From contig CM060887.1 of NCBI GenBank assembly GCA_030762935.1, positions 15,430,501 to 15,494,500 of the forward strand: a stretch of 64,000 nt of DNA. The letters are read 5' to 3'. A program made the translations under genes and the position numbers. The first letter of the stretch is position 1. Every line of letters begins with the position of its first letter. This document shows positions 1 to 11,519 of this stretch, piece by piece. Source of the stretch: Hymenopus coronatus (lineage: Eukaryota > Arthropoda > Insecta > Mantodea > Hymenopodidae). The notes beneath the pieces were generated by a model, which was not told where the DNA came from, did no database searches, and saw only the letters and a program-made list of their open reading frames with translations.

Positions 1-333
1 TTTCTAAGTACAGAAAACATAATATTGCATTGGGTTAGCGATGTATACAAAGGAGAGATCAAGAAGGCACAGAAAATGATTGACGATTTTGGCAGGCGGA
101 ATTTCCCATTTTGTGTGCGGATAAAGACTAGCTACATATTTTGGTGGAATGTGCACAGTGAGAGAATCAGAGAATTAAAAGTGCACGAAAGCTCTTAAAT
201 ACAGCTGGGAGGAAATCATCATGTTGGGATCTATTGGCGGATCAGGGGAACTGGCAAGAAAGGGAAATTTCCTGACTAAATTGCGCGAAGCCAAATTGAT
301 CTGTTCATTTACTCCGAGGTGCTTTATCTCTAT
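1..333. other. unannotated AT-rich DNA
   Basis: I see no gene, SINE head or Fam-A sequence here. The stretch ends where a minus-strand Fam-A terminus begins. Confidence 0.4.
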
Positions 334-840
334 TTTTACTTTCTCTACCCCGTAGGTAGAGGAGATGTATTCTGTCCAAAAATTTAGATACAGATTTAAC
401 CCCAAATACATGTTTTGGGACCCCCATTGAATAAATAAATAAAAATTCTTTTAGACAAACGTCCGTGTGTGCCTGTAAACAGCATTAACTCAAAAATGCA
501 AGGCCAGTTAAATAAAAAACTTGGTATTTAATCTAGTTCCTTTTAAAGCAAAGTCCGTTCACCCCAAACTACACTTTACATGAAATATTCTTCAAAATGT
601 TCAATTTTCTCAAAAAGGCTTGTAACCATTTTGAATAAAATACTATATATTAAAGATATTTACTACATCAAAAATAAAATGTATACTTTTAGCATTCTGG
701 GAATATCCTCTAAAAATCCCTCGTTCTAGATTATACTTGCATTATAGGTAAACCGTAAAAGGTATACAAAGTATTACTACACAAATAATGTAGATTTTGT
801 TAAAACTCGCAATTTTTTTTCCAATCCATTTTTTGTAGAT
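334..840 (-). repeat. Fam-A copy, diverged
   Basis: It starts with the Fam-A 3' terminus in reverse (TTTTACTTTCTCTACC) and a decayed terminal palindrome. The usual internal landmarks follow in order: the GGTATTTA box, CTTTACATG, TTTTCTCAAAAA, AAAATGTATA and GTAAACCGTAA. It is truncated before the 5' terminus. Divergence from other copies is high, so it is probably old. Confidence 0.8.
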
Positions 841-865
841 ACTCCTAAATTTTCTCAAATTAGAA

Positions 866-1690
866 GTCGTCTATGTACACAGTGTATAGAGAAGGTATTG
901 TATTGCACCCAAAAATTCGATACCGAGATTTCACCGGAAATATATGTTTTGAGACCCTCTGAACCCAAAAAAGCATTTTTAGAAAAATGTCCATGTGTGT
1001 GTGTCTGTGGGCAGCATAGCTCAAAAATAAATAGACCGTTAAAAATGAAACCTGGTATTTAGGTTTGGTATCTTCCAAGGATGCGACACGAAGATCTTCA
1101 AGAAAATCCCCCACCCCAAACTACCCTTCACATGGAAAAAATTATTTTCTAAAAAATGGTTCTAACGATTTTGATTAAAATCTCGTAAATTTAAGGTATT
1201 TACTTGACAAATAAAATGTATATCTTGAATTTTCTGGGAATAGCCTCTGAAGAATACTTTATTCTGGATGAATTTTACGGATTTTTGGATAACTGCTAAA
1301 CGGTAAGAGATGGACAAAAAACTTACCCAACAGAAAATGTAGAGCATATTAAAACACACAATTTATGTTATATACATTTTTTTCGTGGAGTTGATCGTTT
1401 TTAAGATATCCCTTGTTGTTGTTTTCAGCTATGAAAAACATACTTTTCTCATACAGGAATTTCTCAACTCCTGTCCATACAAACAAAATGCTTCAGTCAC
1501 ACAGCAACCAGTTTTTGACTCACTTTAACCCTTATTTCCTTTCTGCTTACAAGGAAACAAGTAATAAGTCTATTTCTGTTAATTTTTTCTCGATATCATC
1601 AAGTAAATAGAAGAGTTTTTTTTACAATAATGTGTTGCAGATATGTAGAGAAAGTCATGTGAATGGAACATATAAGATTTTCTTTATTTA
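866..1690 (-). repeat. Fam-A copy, near full length
   Basis: This copy runs from inside the terminal palindrome (TGTATAGAGAAGGTATTG) through the CCACCC/ATTCGATACCGAGATTTC block. It continues past the GTGTGTGTCTGTG microsatellite to the 5' terminus, GTAGAGAAAGTCATGTGAATG. Small frames on either strand (for example the one encoding VASLEDTKPKYQ) recur in other copies at the same place. They are a property of the repeat, not evidence for a protein. Confidence 0.85.
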
Positions 1691-1709
1691 TTTTTTTACT
1701 TTTTTTCCT

Positions 1710-2006
1710 CAGTATCTTCCAAGTATGTGGCACTATGTTTATCAAGAAAATGGCCCACCCCAAACTAACCTTTACAATGCAGATTTTTCAGGATATTCCA
1801 TTTTCCCAAAATGACTCTAACGAGATTGAATAAAAGAAGATACATTAAAAATATTTACATGATAAATGAAATATATATATATATCTTCAATTTTCTAGGA
1901 ATAGTCTTTGAAGCTCTCTTCAATCTGAATGAATTTTGCATATCTGGTAAAGTGTAAGAAATAGACAAAAAATATAGATCTCGTTAAAACAAATATGTTG
2001 TATGTG
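1710..2006 (-). repeat. Fam-A fragment
   Basis: This is the central part of Fam-A, from the TATCTTCCAAG block to the ATAGATCTCGTTAAAAC block. Both termini are missing. It lies head-to-tail behind the preceding copy. Confidence 0.75.
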
Positions 2007-3636
2007 AAGACGACAGCTTGATATCCATAGAACAAGATGAAGCTGGTTTCCGGTCTTGTGATGTAATCACAAATTTGTGATATAGAATGTTCAAAATTAC
2101 AGAGGAATATCTACTATCGGTTATCGTTCCTTAAAAAAATCCTAGCAATGCTTAAGTGGACGATTATGCAGATATTAATTTCACCGGAGGGGCGAGTAGC
2201 AGGATGGTCTCTGCAAGTCAAATGTGTAAGCACACGTTCAGAATGGATGTCTTTTGGTAAGCCACGAGGATAGGTTATTTAGAACCCCTTAGAAGACCGG
2301 TGACCCATTATAAACCTAAGGAGAATTGTGGTGAAAAATCTCTAATCACTTGACATTCACTAAATCATTCATTCACCCAAATGCCAATTAAGGGTACCTT
2401 AAACTGAAATTACTTTTTTGTAAAACCAAAAAGATTAGTACATTTGTTTCATGCTAATAAATAAAATTGGCATATTGAGTTTTTATTACTCTTCTGTTTG
2501 CTTCAGAAACAATTTTAAACCTTTAACTATTATTAATTTAGTATAATGTATATGTATTGTTATATTGATTGTACAATATATCAGGAATTTTCATTTGTAA
2601 CAAAAATAGCATGCCAATTCTTTTTATTGATACTCTGAGTCTGTGATGAAAATTTGAAGCAAATAGGACATAAACTGTTTTGTGTGGAACAATTTCAAGT
2701 TTTGAAAACGCCCAAAAATAAAAACACGAGAAAATAGATTTTAAGGTTTAACATACAATTTAACACTGTTTCTTTGTAAGTCTTAGAATTTCATATTCTC
2801 GTGCAGCAATTTTTAAACCAAGAATATCTGTCTACTCTCACGGACTGATTACACAAATTCCGAGTAATATATAAGGCAAAGAAAAACTGCAAGTCATTTG
2901 GTCCGAGTCAAGCTGCACTCTGCCGCTAAAACAGTATTGCACTATTTAACGGCCGGAAATATGCTGTTGATGGCGTGTGGTGTCCCGCGTGTGGTGTGGT
3001 GTCTATCTCGCCTGTGGTTTAGGATGGGGAGGGCCCAGGTTAAACAATCGGTGATACGGCATACCTGAATGATGACGGGGCAGGTAGAAGCACCCGGTGT
3101 GAGACCTGTTTTGTAAATATTATTGCATTTTCAACTTTAAATAGATATATTTAAGGGCAAGTGTTATTGGTCAAAAGCAAATTTCAGATTTTTAGTCATT
3201 TTTCACCATAATGAAAACGTTAAAGCACCACACCCACTTACAGTCATCCATTTAAGTCGTCACGTGATAAAGTTTAAAGCGCAGCATGGTTATAAAAACA
3301 ACAAGAAATTGAACTACAAGCATTACATTATTTATTTAGGCAAAAGAATTTTTGTTAATTTTTTGCAATTTTGATCAATTTTCACAGATGAGTATTCTTA
3401 ACTGATCAGGGGTCAAAATTCAATTTTATGGTAACTGATTAAAATGGAAAATAATGTTAACTAATTCATCTTTGCTAGGGAAAGCCAGCAAAAATCGACG
3501 ATTGCTTCTTTTGGCTTACGTGTGAGGCTTATTGGAACTAAATTTATATTTGTATGTGGAAGAAACGTCTTTCTTGTAGGAATCCTTGAGCGTTGTGTGT
3601 GTTGTCACAGAATTGGTTTCCCTGAGTTACAAGTTG

Positions 3637-3637
<1 letters not shown>
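2007..3637. other. unannotated intergenic DNA
   Basis: About 1.6 kb without a supported gene. Around 2990-3060 a segment (GTGGTTTAGGATGGGGAGGGCCCAGG) resembles a diverged stretch near 53930-53985 inside a piggyBac-type MITE, so an old relative of that MITE may lie here. The rest is AT-rich and featureless to me. Confidence 0.4.
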
Positions 3638-3671
<34 letters not shown>

Positions 3672-3917
3672 GCCCCCTTTAATTTCAATGGTCGTTTCGG
3701 GGGCTTTATTTTGTGAAACAACTCATATTATTATATTCATATTACTATAGGTTAATTACATTAGATTTATCATGTTTACATCACTAAACACATTCACTCT
3801 CATACTTCTCTGTGGAGATTAGGAAACGATTCTGGCTAAAGAAAGTTTTCGGCCCCAGCCGGGAATCGAACCAGGGATCCCCGGGTGAGAAGTCAGCTCA
3901 CTGACCACTCTATAAGT
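3638..3917 (-). mobile_element. tRNA-derived SINE, SINE2 family, poly(A)-tailed
   Basis: Read on the minus strand, it has a tRNA-like head with box A GTGGTCAGTGAGC and box B GGTTCGATTCC. Next come the TTTCTTTAGCCAGAATCG linker, a body with AAAGCCCCCGAAACG and a long A tail (the T run at 3638-3667). Plus-strand copies at 38953 and 61086 share the same order. Unlike those two it has no long TG microsatellite. Internal pol III promoter boxes are present, but activity cannot be judged. Confidence 0.8.
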
Positions 3918-4461
3918 GTTTATCCATCAACCTCACCTTCACCCGTCACCTCAAAATTCCAAATAGTCAAATCATTCAACCTCAGAACCTACTCTCAGGC
4001 TGACCCTCATCTGCAACCCCCCTCCCCCCAGATTGAAGAGTAAGCCAGCGACAGAATTGATTTCATGTTCAAATCGTTAGGGACTCCGTGATGTTAGCTC
4101 ATGTGGTTGCCCTTCGGGTCTCCTTTTCATCCCTTCCTCCCAGATGTTATTTGAAGGCAACATTGTCCCATTATGGCCTACGTGCAGTGCTATACTCCAA
4201 TTTCTAGAAACACCTCCATCACACTATTACAAATTCACTCTCAGCTTAACAACCTTTGTAGTCAGGCTTGTGTAACTATCTGAAGATGCTAAATTGAAGG
4301 TCAGGGTCATTTAATGAGCTGAACCAGAGGCTGCAGCTCAAAATCTCCTTTTAGTTGGATCGATGTCGGCTGTGAAAGCCTGATGATTTGAATTACGGCT
4401 TATAACTTGGGCTGTTAGATGTGCCAGCATGTATCGATTTTAGCAGTGACAATCTAATCAG
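3918..4461. other. unannotated DNA between SINE2 and Fam-A
   Basis: Mixed-composition sequence with no gene I can support. The C-rich stretch near 4018-4030 is simple sequence. Confidence 0.35.
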
Positions 4462-5456
4462 AAAAATCTGATGTATTCCATTCACGTGACTTTCTCACAT
4501 ATCTGTAACAAATTGTTGTTAAAAAGTTATGCTTCTATTTACTTCATGCTAATCGAGAAAAAATTAGCAAAAATAGTTTATTACTTGCTACCTTGTAAGT
4601 AGAAGCAAAATGAACGGAGTACCATAGGTTAAAGTGATAGTCAAAAGCTGGTTGCTATTTGACTGCAGTTCCTTTGTTTCTATGGATAGGAGTTGACAAA
4701 TTCCTGTATGAGAAAAGTATAAGTTTTTCAAAGCTGAAACCAAAAACAACGAATACCCTAAAAAAGATCACCTTCACGAAAAAAATGTATATAACATAAC
4801 GTCTGTGTTTTAATGTGCTATACATTTTCTGTGTAGTAAGCTTTTATCCATCTTTAACGGTTTAGCAGCTATGCAAAATTCCGTAAAATTCATCCAGAAT
4901 AAAGTAGTCTTCAGAGGCTATTCCCAGAAAATTCAAGATATACATTTTATTTGTCAGGTAAATATCTTTAATATACGATATTTTAATCAAAATCGTTAGA
5001 GCCATGTTTTAGAAAACAAAAATTTCGAAAAAAGTTTCATGTAAAGGGTAGTTTGGGGTGGGGAGATTTTTCTCAAAACCTTCGTGTCGCAACCCTGGAA
5101 GATACTAAACTTAAATACCAAGTTTGATACTTTACCTACTTTTCGTTTTTGAGTTATCGTGTTCACAGACACACGGACACACAGGACCTTTTTCTGAAAA
5201 TGCTTTTTTTTTTTTTTGGATACAGGGGACCCTAAAACATTTATTTCCGGTGAAATCTCGGCATCAAATTTTTGGCTGGAGTGCAATACCTTCTCTATAC
5301 ATAATGTACATAGTGGTTATAGAGAAAAAAAAAGATTTTTTGGATTCAGGGGGACTCAAAACATGTATTTCCGGTGAAATCTCGGTATCGAGTTTTTGGG
5401 TGGAGTGCAATACCTTCTCTATACACTATGTACATAGTACGTGTAGAGAAAGTAAA
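4462..5456 (+). repeat. Fam-A reference copy, full length, duplicated 3' end
   Basis: This is one of the best copies for defining the family. It opens GAAAAATCTGATG with the ACATGACTTTCTC block. The GCTAATCGAGA block and the TTTTAAAGCTGAAACC block follow, then the GGCTATTCCCAGAAAATTC block and the AAATACCAAGTTTG box. A CACAGACACAC microsatellite, the GGTGAAATCTCGG block and the terminal palindrome close it. The 3' segment occurs twice in direct orientation (about 5225-5320 and 5335-5456), and the final copy ends GTGTAGAGAAAGTAAA. The open frame at 5124-5462 spans this duplication and looks like chance. Confidence 0.88.
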
Positions 5457-6000
5457 AATTAATTTATCACGCTCGCTCCCATTTTCGCCGTTACCTTTTA
5501 TTGCAATGGCATCGGTTGAACTGTGTTGGATATGTTGAACATTATACCTTATGCCTTGCTTCCCTGTAATAAAAGACTATTAGTTGAATTAGTATTTAAC
5601 ATAACCTGCCAGCATTTGCAGTGACATCTATAACCTCAAGGTTGAAGCGTTCATCTGCATTATTATACAGAGTCTTGCTTTAATTTGACATTTTGTATAA
5701 ATTACAAGTTGAAGCCATGCATGTCAGAGAGGACATCAGTCGGCTCAATCACTGCAACCACAAACCGACACAATTATCAGTTAAAGAATCGCATGTTCTT
5801 CAGCAGTGGAATGAATTGCAAATAATTACATCGAGGTCATCGTGATCTGATTAGCTGATTCACAAACAGAGATGTGAATGCAAATGGACAAGATTGAGAC
5901 TTGAGTGTCTTTTATTTCCTGTTACTCTTCTCTCTGCAATTGTGTATATAAGCTGTTGACAGAGTCCGAAGCTGGAGCAAACATTCCAAACGTACATATA
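5457..6000. other. unannotated DNA
   Basis: No gene or repeat head recognised. It ends in a TA dinucleotide where a mariner-type terminus starts. Confidence 0.35.
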
Positions 6001-6089
6001 CGAGAGCGGTTCAGTAAGTACCCGTTCTATTAATAAAGACGTCAATTTTTTCAAACACAAATTATTTATTTCTCAACATAACTATTGAC
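6001..6089. mobile_element. mariner terminal fragment
   Basis: It begins directly after TA with CGAGAGCGGTTCAGTAAGT and contains CTCAACATAACTATT. This resembles the outer end of mariner elements (inverted-repeat start CGAGG.., then the CAACATAA box near the transposase 3' end). It is cut off at 6090 where an inverted Fam-A arm starts. Confidence 0.5.
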
Positions 6090-6574
6090 GTTTCTAGTAA
6101 AAACCCGTGTGTGTTTGTGAACAGCATAACTAAAAAACGAAACGATCATTGGTATTTAATTTCAGTATCTCTCAAGGATACGGCACAAAAATTCTCAAAA
6201 AAAAAAAAATGCCTCCTCTCCAAACTATCCTTTACACAGAAACTTTTATGAGAATTTTGATTTTCTCGAAAATGGCAGAAACCATTTTGATTAAAATATG
6301 CCTATGATATTTTAATCAAAATAAAATGTATGTCTTGAAATCTCTGGGAATGGTCTCTAAGCAACTTTTCATTTTGGGTAATTTTGACATAACTAGTAAA
6401 TCGAATAGTAGTGTATTCTCTTATTTTCCTTCTACATAGATGCAACTGAATAATAAAAACATTTCTTCTAATGTTTATCTCGTGTAGTATGAAATAAAGA
6501 AAGAATAAGCTTTTGTAAATTAAATTTGTTACAGAACAGGTAGAAAAAGTCATATGAATGGAACACATAAGATT
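6090..6574 (-). repeat. left arm of ~480-bp inverted repeat (Fam-A, truncated)
   Basis: This is Fam-A in reverse, from the GTGTTTGTGAACAGC microsatellite side to the 5'-terminal CATGAATGGAACACATAAGATT. It matches the arm at 7056-7534 almost base for base. A long open frame in each arm gives the same 88-residue translation, so identity is complete there. The visible differences are outside that frame, for example a longer A run near 6200 and a few substitutions. No other pair of Fam-A copies here is this similar. Confidence 0.9.
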
Positions 6575-6584
6575 CACTATTCAC

Positions 6585-6874
6585 GTTTAAAGTTGTTAAC
6601 TGTTTTCATAGTTGGCAAAATATCTTCATAAACATCAACCAATTTCGTTTGTACCTCCTCGCAAGGTTTCCCATCCAAAAGATCACTGAAATGTGCCCAA
6701 ATCCAAACAAACTTATAAATCTGTAGCAATGTTTGGGCGGCGTATAACAAATGGCAGTACACGATGGTAACACCAATTTCCTTAGCAGCACCATCTATGT
6801 TGAAATAGAGGTACTCATCGTACTGCCCTCGCACCACAGCTGGCTTATCCGCTGCAGCGCGATTAGCTTTAAAA
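6585..6874 (-). pseudogene. possible insect odorant-receptor-like exon
   Basis: The minus-strand frame has coding-like composition. Its translation includes YLYFNIDGAAKEIGVTIVY, then a hydrophobic stretch (CHLLYAAQTLLQIYKFVW), then HFSDLLDG and a charged tail. The order (N-I/L-D, helix, aromatic/basic turn, LLD) resembles the region around the second membrane segment of 7tm_6 odorant receptors. This is recognition by eye, not a database hit. A weak acceptor (TTAACAG) precedes it and a weak donor (GTGAAT) follows. It sits in the loop between two inverted Fam-A arms. It may be a real exon, a captured fragment or coincidence. Confidence 0.3.
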
Positions 6875-7055
6875 CTGTTAACAAACTAACTTCATTTACC
6901 TTCCCCTTTTCTGATAAAAAGAAAGTTAAATTATTCTAAAGTGATGTAGGACATCTTTATTCCTTAAAATTGCTAACGATACATAAGTTACATTTTGCTT
7001 AAAAATATCACAATTTGTTTCTGAGGTATTAAGGAATGCAATTTTTAAAAAGAAA

Positions 7056-7534
7056 AATCTTATGTGTTCCATTCATATGACTTTTTCTACCTGTTCTGTA
7101 ACAAATTTAATTTACAAAAGCTTATTCTTTCTTTATTTCATACTACACGAGATAAACATTAGAAGAAATGTTTTTATTATTCAGTTGCATCTATGTAGAA
7201 GGAAAATAAGAGAATACACTACTATTCGATTTACTAGTTATGTCAAAATTACCCAAAATGAAAAGTTGCTTAGAGACCATTCCCAGAGATTTCAAGACAT
7301 ACATTTTATTTTGATTAAAATATCATAGGCATATTTTAATCAAAATGGTTTCTGCCATTTTCGAGAAAATCAAAATTCTCATAAAAGTTTCTGTGTAAAG
7401 GATAGTTTGGAGAGGAGGCATTTTTTTGAGAATGTTTGTGCCGTATCCTTGAGAGATGCTGAAATTAAATACCAATGATCGTTTCGTTTTTTAGTTATGC
7501 TGTTCACAAACACACACGGATTTTTACTAGAAAC
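7056..7534 (+). repeat. right arm of ~480-bp inverted repeat (Fam-A, truncated)
   Basis: This arm starts AATCTTATGTGTTCC, the Fam-A 5' end, and runs to the CACACACGG microsatellite. It is the near-identical inverse of 6090-6574. Fam-A sequence continues for about 40 bp after the arm (GGATTCACGGGGC, then GAAAAAGTAAAA), so this copy keeps a collapsed 3' end that the left arm lacks. Confidence 0.9.
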
Positions 7535-7579
7535 ATTTTTTTGGATTCACGGGGCTTTACGCGAAGAAAAAGTAAAACT

Positions 7580-8174
7580 GGTGCAAGAAGTTCAATATCT
7601 GTAAAAGACATATTTCGATTTTAGCTAGTTAAATCGAATAAATTAATACATTCAGGAATAAAAAACATATTTGAATCAAACTTGTATAAATACTTATTTT
7701 CTTGTAAGTAGTACCTGAACTAAAATTTTAGCTGTGGCTAATACTTTAAGAGTATGGATGATTGAAATTTTATGAAAAATCACAAAAATCGATTTTTTTC
7801 TGTTAGTTTCATAAGATAATTTAAACATTCCTGAAAATATAAAAGGTATAATGGGCCACCAGGAATCATTTTTAAATGCCTCAAGTCACTGGAGCTACAG
7901 CAAAGCATTAGAGGTGAAACTGTAATTCGCAAGAAAAACTTCAGTTCGACGAGATCTAATTCACATCATGCAAAGTAAAAAAACGAAGTTATGCAGACGT
8001 TAACTAGCAATGCAAGAAGAAACGGACAGAAAATGCAGTAGCAGAAGAGGAAAAGGAAAACCGAGACTCCAACCTACTAACCTGGTGGATTTAAATATGA
8101 TCATACATTCAAACCTTTCATTGTTTTCTCGCTAGTGAAATGTTTAGCATTTTTCTTTCTGTAAAATGTTTCTT
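7580..8174. repeat. Fam-B repeat and unannotated DNA
   Basis: From about 7795 to 7990 there is a second repeat family, Fam-B. It shows ATAATTTAAACATTCCTGAAAA, then a CACCAGG..CAT..TTTTAAATGC box, then TTAGAGGTGAAACTGTA and GACGAGATC. Related segments lie at 11445-11520 and 12369-12543. The rest (to 8174) shows nothing I can name. Confidence 0.55.
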
Positions 8175-8372
8175 GTGGAGCGGTTCCATATAAAGGGTAG
8201 TTGGGGGTAGCGGATTATCTTTAAAATCTTCTTGTCGAATCCTTGGAAGATACCAAACTTAAATACCAAGTTTGGTATTTAACGGTCTTTTCGTTTTGAA
8301 ATCTCGGTATCGAATTTTTGGGTGGAATGCAATACCTTCTCTATACACTATGTGCATAGTGCGTGTAGAGAA
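8175..8372 (+). repeat. Fam-A 3' end with internal deletion
   Basis: It contains the ATATAAAGGGTAGTTG block, the AAATACCAAGTTTGGTATTT box and then, without the usual microsatellite, the GAAATCTCGGTATCG block. It ends with an intact palindrome and GTGTAGAGAAAGTAAAA. Confidence 0.8.
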
Positions 8373-9025
8373 AGTAAAAAATGTTTGGAGCCTAAACTAA
8401 AGGAATCACAGAGAAATGTATTGTGAACCTAAGGTTAAAATATTAGACCAACATTTTAATGACGTGACTAAAACATAAACATTTGACCATAACTTCCAAA
8501 CCATCAGAGCAAAGTACATGAAATTCGCAATGTAACTTATTTGAATTATATTACATCTGAGGTATAAATTTAAAAGGGCTGGCATTATTAGTTCGGAATT
8601 TCAAACTTTCAGTCATATGCCCTTAAAGTGGTATTTTATCACTTCAATGTCCCCCTAATCTGGGTAGAGAGGAAATGGGATACACTCAACTCATACACGA
8701 CTGCTATGTTTTTGCAGCTCTTCCGTAAAGTGGTGAACAAATATTATTCCTCACATTGTCAGATGGTTCCTCCAAAAGTGCATGCTTGGGCGAGAATGGC
8801 ACGTGCGGACCTCAACCGCCAAGAGGTGCCTTTGGCTACGCTCTCTGCTCGAATTAATGAAGGCCTTGGTGAAACTTACCAAGCAAATTACTGAGCAGTA
8901 AAGAAACTTGTCATTTACCGCACTATAACTACATAAAACCTCCAGAAGGTAAATTACTTGAATACGTTTCTCAGAGATGAAGAACGGAATGAATCTCAAA
9001 TATTACTACGTGGCCAAAGCAGATT
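8373..9025. other. unannotated DNA with a short open frame
   Basis: An 88-codon plus-strand frame at 8628-8894 has no motif I recognise. Its antisense frame is equally open, so I do not call a gene. Confidence 0.3.
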
Positions 9026-9837
9026 ATTACTTTCTCTACACGTATTATGTACATAGAGTATAGAGAAGGTACTGCATTCCACAAAAAAATTATGTGCTCT
9101 CTCTACATCTCTGAAACAAACTGTTGTTAATAAACTTATTCTTATGTTTATTTAATGCTAAAACATTAGTAGAAACGGTGTTATTGCTTAGTTCCTTTAT
9201 AAATAGAAGGGAAAAAACTAGGATAAACCGACAGTCAAATGTTTTAAAATGTTGCTATGGGATTGAAATTCGTTTCTTTACGTGGCCATGAGTTGACAAG
9301 TCCCCGCATGAAAAAGTGTTTAAGTACTTTAAAACTGAAACCAACAACAAGGAATATCTCAAAAATGGTCAACTCCATGAAAAAATAGCATATAACATAA
9401 ATAGGGTGTTTTAACGAGATCTCTTTCCGTTTACGAGTTATGAAAATGTTCGCAAAATTCATTCAGAACAAAGGTATCTTCAGAGACTATTCCTAGAAAA
9501 TTCAAGATATACATTTTATTTGCATGTAAATATCTTTAATATACGACATTTTAATGAAAATCTTTAAAGCCATTTTTGAGAAAAGCAACATTTTCGAAAA
9601 ATTGTCCATGTAAAGGGTAGTTGGGGATTTTTTGAAAAGCTCCGTGTCGCATCCTTGGAAGGTACTGAACTTAAATACCAAGTTTGGTATTTTTTCTTTT
9701 TGAACTATGCTGCCCCCCCCCCCCACACACACAAGGACCTTTTTCTAAAAATCTTTTTTTTTTGGATTCAGGGAGACCCTCTCGGTATCGAACTTCTCTC
9801 ATCTTTTTTCTCGTTTCTCTACTCCTGACAGGTAGAG
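9026..9837 (+). repeat. Fam-A copy preceded by an inverted terminal fragment
   Basis: At 9026-9098 there is a reversed Fam-A terminus (TTACTTTCTCTACACG, palindrome, GGTACTGCATTCCAC). It abuts a plus-strand copy that starts at about 9099 inside the CTCTCTACATCTCTG block and runs to 9837. The microsatellite is replaced by a C run then CACACACAC (about 9714-9732). The 3' palindrome is degenerate (CTCTACTCCTGACAGGTAGAG). Confidence 0.75.
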
Positions 9838-10060
9838 AGATTGGAATTTGAATTGTTTAACATAGCAACCGGCTTTTAAAGAATGAGTCTATTGTTTTAT
9901 CTGTACATTTTATTTCCCTTCTACTTACAAAGAAGCTAGAAAGAAGACTAATTCTGCTTATGTTTATTTTGATTAACATGATATACCTAGATAAAAGAAT
10001 ATTGCTTTGAATACAAGGTTTGTTTTTGCCCTTCAACTTGCAAAGAAAAAAGTAATAAGA
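9838..10060 (-). repeat. Fam-A 5'-half fragments
   Basis: Two partial reversed copies of the segment CTTCTACTTACAAAGAAGC...CTGCTTATGTTTATTTTGATTA. They lead into a tandem array of the same end. Confidence 0.65.
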
Positions 10061-10890
10061 CCAACTTCTGCTAATGTTTATCTCGATTAGCATGAAGTAA
10101 ATAGAAGAATAAGATTTTTAACAATAATTTGTTATAGAGATGTAGAGAAAGTCATGTGAATGGAACATTTTAAATTTATTCTCCAGATATTGTATTTAAT
10201 TTGTTTATGACCTTTTGTATGCTATTTTACTTAGAAAGAGTTATATAACAATTTCTGCTAATGTTTATCTCGACTAGCATAAAGTAGATAAATGAATAAG
10301 CTTTTTAACATTAATTTGTTATAGAGATGTAGAGAAAGGCATGTGAATGGAGCACAGGACATTGTTAAATTATATTCTCCACATATTGTACTTAACTTTT
10401 GTATGACATTTTGTAAGTTATGTTACTTAGAAAGAGATATACAACAATTTCTGCTAATGTTTATCTCGGTTAGCATGAAGTAGATAGAAGAATAAGCTTT
10501 TTAACAATAAATTGTTATAAATATAGAGAAAGTCATGGCAATGGAACATTTTTAAAATGTGCTCTCCACATATTGTATTTAACTTGTGTATGAGCTTTTG
10601 TAAGTTATTTTACTTAGAAAGAGTTATACAACAATTTCTGCCAATGTTTATCTTGATTAGCATGAAGTAAGAATAAGCTTTTAAATAATAATTTGTTATA
10701 GACATGTAGAGAAAGTCATGTAAATGGAACGTTTTAAATTCTATTCTCCACATATTGTATTTAATTTGTGTATGACCTTTTGTAAGTTATTTTACTTAGA
10801 AAGACTTATACAACAATTTCTGATAAGGTTTATCAGATGCAGATAAAGGAATAATGTTTGTAATAATAATTTGCAGAGAACGGCATGTGC
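10061..10890 (-). repeat. tandem array of ~188-bp units made from the Fam-A 5' end
   Basis: The landmark CAATTTCTGCTAATGTTTATC recurs at about 10061 (as CCAACTTCTGC), 10249, 10445, 10632 and 10814, with spacings of roughly 188, 196, 187 and 182 bp. Each unit has the Fam-A 5'-terminal part (GATTAGCATGAAGTA, AATTTGTTATAGAGATGTAGAGAAAGTCATG) plus a non-Fam-A spacer (CTCCACATATTGTATTTAA ... TTTTACTTAGAAAGAG). The spacer shows that the unit, not the whole element, was multiplied. The last unit is the most degenerate. Confidence 0.85.
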
Positions 10891-11519
10891 TTGAAATACC
10901 CAGGTATTTGATTCGGAGATATTTGCGGTGGAAGTGTTATATGACTCACCCTATATAGAAGCAGGTAGCCAGAGTCAAACTAGCTGCAAACATGCAGTAG
11001 CCACTACTGGGAAGGTCAGTCCGTTTCAACGATATCCCCGTACAGAAGTTAACAAATCAGTCAAAGAGTGGATAAACAAGCACTTGAGACGTTTAATTAA
11101 AAGTGGCAGATCCTGAGCAGGTGTACCACCCTTGTGCGAATTAATGATGTCGAGGCCGACATTGTCGCAATTTCTCTCCCCTGCAAAGGGGGGTCTTGCT
11201 CAACAACTCGGATGCTGAAAGAATCCATTAGTGAAGGGCTGTTTCGCTGCCATCCCCACACGGTGATGCGTAAACATCGTCACATTGTCTTTGTCAACAC
11301 ATGTTCCGTCTGTGCACAAAACTGTGTAATAACTTTAATTTGCACAACTGCACTACACACCTATGACGAAGTCAATATTGCAAAAATGGAAATGTCAAGA
11401 TGACTGAAGTTCCATAAAAAAAAACCCACAAAAAATCAATTTATTTTTAATTTTAGTTCTATAAAACAATTTAAACATTCCTGAAAACAAAGAAATTTTA
11501 ACTGTGCACCAAGCGCCAT
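10891..11519. other. unannotated DNA with a Fam-B fragment
   Basis: 10891-11400 contains short open frames (for example 11134-11403) without any motif I recognise. 11445-11519 is the 5' part of Fam-B (AACAATTTAAACATTCCTGAAAAC ... GCACCAAGCGCC). Confidence 0.4.

Noticed and set aside
10061..10890. CRISPR-like array, from regular spacing of a repeat.
   Set aside because: Units are ~188 bp, diverged, and continuous with a transposon end. The DNA is eukaryotic and there are no cas genes.
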